From: Aaosphaeria pasadenensis
Taxonomy: Eukaryota > Ascomycota > Dothideomycetes > Pleosporales
Assembly: GCA_022813625.1 (NCBI GenBank)
Contig: JAKLMB010000005.1
Coordinates: 744,001-808,000 of the forward strand
Length of the DNA stretch: 64,000 nucleotides
Direction of reading: 5' to 3'
Position numbers and translations under genes: made by a program. Positions 55,506 through 64,000 of this stretch are shown piece by piece. Numbering within the stretch: the first letter of the stretch is position 1; each line of letters opens with the position of its first letter. Under the pieces are notes generated by a model. The model was not told where the DNA came from. It did not search any database and saw only the letters and a program-made list of their open reading frames with translations.

Positions 55506-56831
55506 TTATTTCTCCTTGTCATACCCCTCTGGTTTCTGCATTCCGTTGGTCTCGTAGAATCGAGCGGTGCAGGAGTAGCCATTCCAGTCAAAGTTCTCCT
55601 TGGGGTTGCAGTGGCACTTGTGGTCGAGGCGGTACTGCTCGCCCGTGGGGCAATGCGTGAAGGGAACGTGGTAGTAGGCAATGTCGTTGAAGAAATGAAT
55701 CTCGTCCTTGTTCAACATCAGACCTGCCGCGATGGAGTGGACTGGCGCATCGCCCCAGCGCTCGTAGAAGAAACCGCCGGCGTGGTCGAGCGACTCGAAG
55801 AAGTCCAAGTAGGCCTTGGAGCGAAGCCAGTTAAGGTTTCCGATTTCGAAGTTGGACCACTGTTTCTTGCGTTAGCGCCACGTTCAATACATCTCAACTC
55901 GATTATACGGTACTTACGAAATGGCAGTTGGTGTAGGTCTTTCCGTCGTCATCACTGAGGAACTTCATGGAGTTGTCCTTTGCGATGTGCTCCGGGTGGT
56001 GAGCAGAGAAGTTCTTGGCTGCCTCCCACAATGTGGGGATCGTCTCGACGTATTCGTAAAGGCTGAGCACGAAGCTATATTTCTTCTTGTTCTCGGCCAT
56101 CCACTTGAAGGTATCGTAGTTGATGTCGCAATAGAGCTCAATGCTTGGCTCCACGCGCCAGTACCACTCGTACTCGAGCATCAAGGGGTGGCGGAAAAAG
56201 AAACCAGACTCGTAGCGGCACATGTGCCTGTAGCTGACAGAGTCTCCGTAGATGATCTTCTTCTCCTTCATCTCCTCGCGGACCTTGGCGGCCTTGTCTT
56301 GATCAATGAAATCGGGGAATGACCAGTGCTCCTTGGGAATCTTGCCATATCGGGTTCGGCCGGATACGAGGGCGGTCGTGACCTTTTTGAACTCGTCGTT
56401 GAAGTCATCGTCGTTGAGGAAGACCCAGTCGTAGTTGAACTTGCGGTTGAAACGATCCTCGACATGACGGATAGACTTGGCAATCTCCCAGAGATCAGAA
56501 TTACGGGCGAGCGTCACGAAGGTCGCATTCATGCGGTCTCCAGGAACGATGGCAGGAGGCAATTCTTTATCAACATTTGGGGTCTTGGGTGGGTTGGAAT
56601 CGGTGGCAAGAGGATCAGGTTTGGGGACGGCGCCTTTCGTATCAGGCTCGGTGGTCTGAGGAACGTTGGCGGTGGGCCATGATGTCTGGACGGTGGAGGA
56701 GGAGGATATGAAGAAGAGGAGGATAAGGCACTGCAAGAAGGTGTTAAGAGACAGTTTTCCAACGGATAGAGCATCAATCATACGATGAGTGCGAAGACGA
56801 TATAGCGCAGGTACCGCTGAGTACCTGCCAT
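55506..56831 (-). CDS. Alpha-1,2-mannosyltransferase, KRE2/MNT1 family (GT15)
   Basis: Golgi type II membrane enzyme that adds alpha-1,2-mannose to O- or N-glycans of cell-wall proteins. Exons 56831-56784, 56730-55918 and 55859-55506 give 404 residues. Exon 1 and the start of exon 2 together form the signal anchor (YLRYIVFALI joined to CLILLFFISSSS). A Pro/Thr-rich stem follows. The catalytic domain has NATFVTLARNSDLWEIAKSI, FNRKFNYDWVFLNDDDF, YGDSVSYRHMCRYESGFFF, YEWYWRVEPSIELYCDINYD, the putative nucleophile Glu in YEYVETIPTLWE, and after the last splice WSNFEIGNLNWLRS with DHAGGFFYERWGDAPVHSIA. An in-frame upstream ATG at 56978 would add 49 basic residues; I prefer 56831 because it gives the normal short cytosolic tail. 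Family identity is secure; paralog is not. Confidence 0.94.
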
Positions 56832-57904
56832 TGCGCCGGTTGCCTGAGGCTGGTCGGAATGGGTCTTCTCGAGTATCGCAGGACCCTCGGAGTGATTACG
56901 GGCCTGTTGTTCTCCTTGATGGGATGAAGCACGTGCTGGCTTATTTGAATTCTTGATGCGACGCCGTTGGACTTTCACGGCGGGCGGTGGGACTGTTGTT
57001 CCAGGGGTGGTTGTGTGTGGTGACTAAAGCGAAACGAACGGAGTGCGAGCACTACGAAGGTGCATCACAGGGAGGAGGAAGGAGATGTTGAGGTTGAAGA
57101 GGGAAAGAGGGTTTAGAATTAAGAAGTAGGTGAGTAAGAAAAGAAAGGAGAACAGGTAAGGTGGTGTTTCTGGTTTGGGGCTTTGAACAAGTCTTGGGGT
57201 TTAGGAGGGTCAGAAGGGTTAGGAGTGTTCAAGAATAATTATCAGTGGCTGACAAGTTTTGGTGAGTGAATGTGAGTGGACGTGGAGTGTACGGTGGACT
57301 CTGTTGGGTTAGTTGGACTGCGCGTTCATAGCCACGCAAGGGTTCAGAAGCTTAATACGAGCTGGTAGGAGGAAGGAGGGACTCAGGGAAGGGAAGGGGG
57401 GGAGGTACGACCTGTTAGTAAGGGTAACTACGAGTAGGGAAGGGAAGGAGCAGCCGCCGCGTGCCAAGATTTGCGGGCAGAGGCAGCGGCAGAGAACAGA
57501 CACCAAGTTCCAACCGCAATTATCAAATACGTCGTAGGTAGAGAAGCTGTTCCTTCTACCACCGCAACCAACAACCCAACCACCACAGTCACCAGAACTG
57601 CTGGTCGTATATTCATATCCTCCAAAACAATATCCATTTACACCTTCATTGCCCGTCGACACAGCGCCCTTCTCAACGCCGCGCCCGTCGCGTTCGTGCG
57701 GCTACTGTCCTGTGTGCTTCCTCATCCCGCCCCCCGCCAAACTTCCACTGCAAAACGTCACCACATCCGAAAACCTAGACTTCACAAAGAGAAACCATTA
57801 AACATACCATCCGCTTCTGTCTGAATCTCAATTTCAATCTCAAAACCTGAAATTAAAACTGCCCATTCGACTATCGCCATTGGCTACTTGTTCGTTTGCC
57901 CAAC
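56832..57904. promoter_or_regulatory. Divergent promoter, GT15 enzyme and PAT1
   Basis: A 1073-base head-to-head gap. It is purine-rich on the top strand at 57060-57180 and pyrimidine/AT-rich just before PAT1. The 117-codon frame at 57471-57824 has no recognised content and is probably leader. Confidence 0.4.
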
Positions 57905-60604
57905 ATGTCGTTCTTCGGCTTTGATACAACCCTGCCCAAGGACAGAGGTCATTCAACCAATGCTCCAGGCTTTGGACAAACCCCAGATGCCTTCGCCGGT
58001 TTCCGTGGAGGGGCTCTCGATGAAGATGATGCGTTAGTGTTACTATTACGACTTACAAGAGCGACGGTTTTGCTAATTCGCTTGATGTAGTCTTGACTTC
58101 GAAGAGACCTACGATGGCCTAGGTAATCAGCTTCTCGAAACTGGCGATGATTTCAATGATGAGACTTTCGGCGACGGACCTGCCACGCAGCAGTCCGTCG
58201 GACGTGACTTTGACTTCGCTGGTCAGACATCCCAGATTGCGGGAACGATGCAGGAGGAGCAGATGCTGTTCGAAGCACGCAATCAGCGCGCGCCTCGCCA
58301 GCAGAACACATTCGTCCCGCCCCCTTCGAAGCCCGCTCGAACTGGCTACGAGAACTACAAGGATCCTGAATACATTCCACAGCTAGAAGCACGTGCGGAT
58401 ATCTGGGGTCTTGCACCAAAAACCTCCACCAAGCAGCCCGAAAACCATGCTCCTCCGGCCTCGGCGCGGAAGATGCTTAGTCTGGAGGAGGTCGAAGCCC
58501 AGCTGCGTGCTCAATCTCTTGGTCAAGCAGCTATGCAGCCAGTGCAAAGCAGTCCGAGCCAAGCTCCGATCCATATGCTCCAGCATCAGCACCAACATCA
58601 ACTCCAGCAGCAGCACCAACAGCAGATGTCGCATCAGATGCACCAGCAGATTCCCTTCAACCAAGGGCAATATCCTGGTCCTCCGGGCCCCTTCGCCCCT
58701 CAAATCCTGCAGCGGCCCCAGCAATCTCCCCAAGTTCCCCAGGCCGCTGTGAATCGAGCGCCGCCACCGCAGCAGCAGCAGCAGCAGCATCGTGTCGAGC
58801 TACCAGCTCATCCAGCCCAGCAGCAGCCGTCTCAACCTCCAACTATCTTGCAAAGGCCACAACAAGATGGCCGAGGCCAGCAGAACAAGCAAGCGCAGCA
58901 GCAGGGCCCCCCACAAGGCCCTCCTTCCCAGCCACGACAAATCCTCCAGAACCCCAACCGTTTGGCCGGACAAGGACAGCCGATCTCCCAAGGAAGCAGC
59001 CCCAATACACGTGGTCCAGCCCACGGACACAATCGAGGACCATCATTCTCTGGTATGGTGATCACTCACCCGGATCAGTTGCTCCAACTCTCCGAGCAAG
59101 AACGTGCTACTTTCCTTGAAGAAGATGCGAAGCGAGCGAAGCGAAACCACAAGATCGCGCTGCTAGCCAAGGACAATGGGTTGATGACGCCCCAGGACAA
59201 GAACTTCATTACTAGGATCCAGTTGCAGCAGCTAATGTCAGCCACTGGAAACCTGGAAGAGATTGGCTCCGAAGCGGCACTGGCTGAGGACTTCTACTAC
59301 CAAGTCTTCTCCCAGATCCGGGGTGCTCCCAGGCAAAACCCTCATCAACCCGCGAGTCAGTTCGCACAAACGTATCTGTTCCAAACCAACAGCCGATTCG
59401 GCCCCGGCCGACGACATGGACGCGGTGGTGATAACCATATGCAGCGCATGGAGCAGCAAGTCCAACGAGCTGTCGAAGCCGCAAAGACTAAGCCAAAGGG
59501 CAGGCAGCTTGTCATTGAGGGCAGTCTTGGTAAGATTGCCTTCAGCAATGCAAGGACACCCAGACCGTTGTTGAACATCAAAAGAAGCGAGGCGGGAGAC
59601 AAGCACGCCAAGCAGCACAAGCCATCGATTGCCGATCGCAAGGAGGTTCTACGGAACATTGAGGCTGTATACATCACCCTTATGCATATGGAGGATCACG
59701 AGCGTGCATTGCCACCGCCTATCAACGAGAACAGCGACCCTGAGGCAATCCAGAAGCATATGGAATGGCGTAGCAAAATCGAAGAGTTGCACGCACAACT
59801 CTGGCAAAACATCAAGATAATGGAGCCAATCAACCCTTCGTAAGTGTTTACATCCAAAAGCCGCAAGCGCATAGCTAACTCGAGACAAGATCTCACGTGC
59901 CTCATCCCTTTATCGCGATCTTGTCGCATGCCAAGGGCAAGAAGGCCATTCCCCGCATCTTCCGCCATATTGATGAGCAGGAGCGTATCACGGTGGTCAC
60001 CATGATCGTTGTCCATCTGGATAATCTCTCGGTCGTTGCTAATGCCATTGCATCGCCCGACGAGCCGTTGTCCTCGGCAGTCCGCGAGGAGGTGGAGCTA
60101 TTCACACACTCGGTCATGCCACCTCTATTTGCACACATTTCTGACTCTCCCTTGAACATTGTCATCGGTCTTCTCGGATTGATTCTCGATCGAACTAATC
60201 TGCATATTGTCTCTCGTAGCAAGATTGGTATGTCGCTTCTCACCATCCTCATCTCTCGCGCCGAGCTGCTCAAGCAGTCAGCTCCCGAGGTGAACCCACA
60301 AGAGTGGGAGCAATGGACCAATCTGTACAACCGCTTGTTCGATGCCGTTGAGCCTGTTCTCCCACTGCTCTTCCCTGGATCTGTAAATGACACGGACGAC
60401 ATGTATGTCTGGCAATTCCTCGCCGCCATGGGAGTTGGAGCCAGCCCAGACCAGCAGCAGAGGCTCGTACTTGGTGTCAAGGATCGCGTTATGGAGACGG
60501 TGACTGTCAGCAAAGCCCTTCCGGCCGAGATGGCTGGAGCAAGGTTGTCAAACGTGAATCTGTTCATGAGGGCCATTGGACTGGATGTCGAGCTTCTCGG
60601 ATGA
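57905..60604 (+). CDS. PAT1: mRNA decapping activator PAT1
   Basis: Scaffold that links the Lsm1-7 ring, Dhh1 and the decapping enzyme in P bodies and represses translation. Exons 57905-58032, 58091-59839 and 59890-60604 give 863 residues. The N-terminus MSFFGFDTTLPKDRGH fits the conserved FFGFDTTLP start of fungal Pat1. Residues about 199-370 are rich in Gln, His and Pro (runs such as QHQHQLQQQHQQQ), a low-complexity segment that may drive condensation. The middle has PEYIPQLEARADIWG, MTPQDKNFITRIQLQQLMSA, DFYYQVFSQIR and GSLGKIAFSNARTPRPLLNI. The C-terminal helical domain includes HPFIAILSHAKGKKAIPRIF and TMIVVHLDNLSVV. It matches topoisomerase II-associated PAT1 proteins in order and length. 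Introns have GTTAGT and GTAAGT donors. Confidence 0.93.
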
Positions 60605-62771
60605 AAGGTGTCAAAGGGATTACAACAAGCTTGAAGGCTGTCCACAAACCGTTTTCACCAAGCTCGACCAGCGGCGCGCACGCTTCGACAGGCGATTGTT
60701 GGGAAGGCTAACCATGCCCAGCGTCATGGACCGACATGGCTCGGTCCCTCGCCTAAGAGCAGTGTCGACGATGATGTCTATTCGCTGCCTTTGACGTGGA
60801 GAGAAGGCAAGATGACATGGCGAGACAAACGGTGTGGTACGTCGTTGAGGAAGGCAACAGAGAGATCGTCAGGCTGCCAGTCTCGTTATCATATAGTACA
60901 GACACTGGTAACAGAGGAAGTGTTCCAAGTATTGTTTCAATTAGTTATTTATTCACGTCAAAAAGCGTTTCAAATTCGATGAATGCAATTATTGATCGTC
61001 CATTGGTAGTGTGATTGCCTTTGACTTATGCTGTGGATGCTCAGATCTTGAGGTGAGGCTTTTGATGTGGCCGTGTAGATTAGTATTGGAGACGGCCTTG
61101 GACTCGATAAACAACGTAAAGTGATGCATTGATTGATGGAATGATTGACTGAGTAACAGTAGAGTCATGGTAGCTTTGATGTGGATATTCGAAGTCTGAT
61201 CTAATTCCATTCACTAACCCGATGTGGATGTCAGCTCCTTCCTTTCCCCTTCCCCCCAATGGTCCCCTTCCCTGCCGTTCGACTAATAGGGAATACGTAC
61301 TCTTTCCCTCCATTATTCGTCGTCCCTGTTCACCTTCTCTTCTCCACTCCACTCCACTGAGTCCACTCTCCCCTACAATGCCCTCTACTGACGCCCTGCC
61401 TACGTATGTACCTGAAAATATTACGCGGCTACCATGCTGGAGCTCAGCTCCGTTGTGCCTTTGTTGTTGCTTCTCCTTGAGCCGCGTCATTATGCTGATA
61501 CAAACAAAATTCAATCCTGTGCCTGTACACCTGCTCCTCTTCCGACTCCTTAGCCTTATCTACTGCATCGCTCCGGGTACCTATCGGCTAGCTACCTCGT
61601 AGTTTGTCTACTTAGTGAGTGCCAGCCGGTAGTTGGATAACGAGACGAGGTCTCGGTCTCAACGATCACGAAACCAAACTTATTCCGGGAGGTTTCGTCT
61701 CCCGCCGAGAAGCTGCTGACTTTTCGAATCAGAGGTCGTCTTCGCCGGTCGTGAGCAGAGAATCGAAATGCATCATGAAACACCCTCATCGAGATGTTCC
61801 GCGTCCCGGCAGGGTATGGCAGACGAGAGCTAAGCTTTCTCATGTTGCTTGTCTCAACTCCCCCTGCCAGAACCCATGGACATATGGATGCAGACAGGCT
61901 TCAAACACTCTTGTAGAGAGAGGTTTCATGTTGCCAAGTGATGATAAGCTAAGCAGCAGCATTGTGACGATCCTGAAACATCGGTCGACAAGCCCCGGAT
62001 AGGCGTCATCCCATCCCATTGCGTACACGCTCGTCCACGCTGGCCCACGCTCGTCCAATCCCCGGCCTGGCCTTCCCCACAATTGTTCGACACTCTCTGC
62101 TTGACGATGCGGTACGCGTGTGAAGTGTACGAGGCACCGTTCCTGCGTGCGAAAAATCCAAACTTGGTCGGCCAATCACAGAAATGGTCAGCTCAAGAAA
62201 GTCGAAATCTGGTAACCGCCTAACCCAGTTAGGAAACCGTTTGAATGGTAATGGCTCGTTGAATGCGCCGTCTTGAAAAAACCTAAGCCTGATCGCCACA
62301 ACGATGCTGGAGAAGAGTCTGGACAGGTACCGTCCATCCATTGGTGCATATGGCAGGAAACTCGTCCGAGTCGGGTCACCCTAGATGGTTCTTTGTCAAC
62401 CATGTACCTTTTCTTCTCTCTGTTCATGCGTCTGCGGCATTGTGTTTGACATCTGCGTTTCATCGAGACGTTTTCCTTCCTTCATTCGGATCGTCTTGTT
62501 TCCACGTCCTCTCTCGTCTTTCTTTAAAACGACTTATTCCCATTGCTGGGCCGGATTTTCCCTCTCTATCTCCAGGCCGAGCCTTGGATTATTCCTTTCC
62601 TTCTCTTCGTTTCGTTTCTTTGTGAAAGAGGTGACTGTCGTTTACGACGTCCTTCGTCTTGTTATCTTCGTTTCTCTGTTCCTTTTTTACGACGTAGTTC
62701 AACTACATTCCTTTTTACCTTTTCCATAACGAGGAGAAAACGGGCTGCCGGTCAGCATTACTTCCAACACC
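60605..62771. other. Intergenic 2.2 kb, protease promoter
   Basis: No supported gene. The segment 61230-61380 is C/T-rich and 62400-62760 is strongly pyrimidine-rich directly before the protease start, a usual feature of expressed fungal secreted-enzyme genes. Short frames lack domain content. Confidence 0.45.
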
Positions 62772-64000
62772 ATGGCATCCGTCCGGCTCTTTCTTCTCTT
62801 CACTCTTTTGGCGGCTCTGGCTCTAGCCGTCCCGACTCCTACCCGGAGGAGAGGTCTTGCAAAGCGATCGTTCAAGGTCCCACGCTCTTTGAACAAGGCT
62901 CACCCACGCGGTCTCAATGGCTACGATGCCATGAAAAAGGTTGCTTTCAAGTATAACATGCAGACGTTGAAGGATGGCTTCATTGCAAATAAGAAATCCG
63001 GCAAAGGCGAGGCTAAAGCTCCTCCCAAAATCAGTGCTTCGAACAGCACCACCAACGGGACTGGTTCCGGAACAGTTGCAGCCGTACCAGAGGAGAACGC
63101 AGCACTCTTCCTCTCTCCCGTCGATGTTGGCGGTCAGACTTTGAACTTGGATTTCGACTCCGGCTCCTCCGATCTGTAAGTTCAACGATGAAGAATGTAC
63201 CTATGTGGTCTTGCTAACATGATTTGCAGTTGGGTGTTCAGCACGGAACTCGACCAGGCAAAGATCGGCCAGCACAGCGCCTTTGATGCCTCGAAGTCTG
63301 CTACATTCAAGCAAATGCAGGGTGCACAGTTCAAGATTTCGTACGGCGATGGTTCAGGCGCTGCTGGCGTTGTCGGTACCGATGTGGTCACTATTGGTGG
63401 CGTGCAGGTCCAGAACCAAGCTGTTGAGCTTGCTACCGACGTCTCTCAGTCATTCGTAGACGACCTGAACACTGATGGTCTCGTTGGACTTGCATTCTCC
63501 AACCTCAACACTGGTAAGTTCTATCACTTGTGACCGGTTTGGTATATGCTAACATTGGTATAGTCAACGATGGCACAAAGAAGACCCCCCAGAAGACCTT
63601 CTTTGACAACGTCATGGGTGATCTTGACCTCCCCGTCTTCACTGCGGACCTTGACCCTGATGGCACTGGAGTATATGAGTTCGGCAAGATTGATGCCACC
63701 AAGTTCGAGGGCGAGATGGCGTGGATCCCTGTTAACTCCACCTCCGGTTTCTGGCAGTTTCCCTCTACCAAATTTGCCGTTGGCGACTCAGCATTCGAGG
63801 CCTTTGGTGCATCCCCTGCCATCGCCGACACTGGAACTTCCCTCTTGCTTGTCGACCAGCCTATCGCTGAAGCTTACTACAGCGCCGTCCAGGGTGCCGA
63901 ACTCAACCAACAAGTCGGTGGTTTCATCTACCCTTGCAATGCACAGCTTCCCGACATGTCCGTCGCTATCGGAGACTCCTACATGGCTGTGATTCCTGGC
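62772..64000 (+). CDS. Secreted pepsin-type aspartic protease (3' end missing)
   Basis: Family A1 endopeptidase, aspergillopepsin-like. Exons 62772-63175, 63230-63513 and 63564 onward; the frame is still open at the window edge after 375 codons. The signal peptide is MASVRLFLLFTLLAALALAV; a basic propeptide follows, with KR and RRR processing sites and the segment LKDGFIANKKSGKGEAKA. The first catalytic motif, formed across intron 1, is DFDSGSSDLWVFS, where the usual DTGSS is DSGSS; Ser for Thr occurs in active relatives. The flap reads FKISYGDGSGAAGVVGTD. The second catalytic motif is AIADTGTSLLLV. Cleavage is expected at acidic pH. A few dozen C-terminal residues should lie beyond position 64000. 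Confidence 0.93.

Overview
The window is nuclear DNA from a filamentous ascomycete (Pezizomycotina). The evidence is: genes split by short introns of about 50-90 nt with GTAAGT-like donors and CTAAC/CTGAC branch sites; pyrimidine-rich promoters; and fungal families such as RTA1, Zn2Cys6 regulators, AA9 LPMO, GT15 mannosyltransferase and pepsin-type protease. The set would suit Dothideomycetes or a neighbouring class, but the class is a guess. No tRNA, rRNA, CRISPR array or bacterial-style operon was seen.

Layout. 0.7-3.5 kb: ribosomal protein eL6 (+) and a fatty acid hydroxylase-family membrane protein (-). 5.6-8.8 kb: a 1071-residue protein with a disordered N-terminus and an alpha/beta-hydrolase C-terminus. 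11.0-12.2 kb: an RTA1-family membrane protein. 12.5-14.4 kb: a relic tract with a 65-codon Ty3/Gypsy reverse transcriptase fragment and several families of diverged repeats. 14.5-21.1 kb: an unknown acidic protein, prolyl-tRNA synthetase (12 exons, several tiny) and CCT1. 21.9-29.4 kb: a Bud3-like RhoGEF, DCC1 and a hemerythrin-domain protein. 30.3-37.8 kb: a MATE transporter with a 15-nt exon, a small membrane protein, DBP7 helicase and pantothenate synthetase. 38.0-43.3 kb: an AA9 LPMO, a probably secreted flavin amine oxidase and a divergent Zn2Cys6 regulator. 44.4-51.1 kb: a TPR protein, a degenerate XPF-nuclease-like protein (ZIP2/SHOC1 candidate) and a TauD-type dioxygenase. 51.1-55.5 kb is gene-poor. 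55.5-64 kb: GT15 mannosyltransferase, PAT1 and the 5' part of a secreted aspartic protease cut by the window edge.

Most genes are unrelated housekeeping functions, often in head-to-head pairs: ProRS/CCT1, RhoGEF/DCC1, DBP7/panC, amine oxidase/regulator, GT15/PAT1. The one group that could work together is LPMO, secreted amine oxidase (a hydrogen peroxide source) and regulator at 38-43 kb. Exon joins were worked out by hand from splice motifs and frame; every multi-exon model proposed here keeps frame across its joins. Functional names come from recognising motifs, not from database searches.
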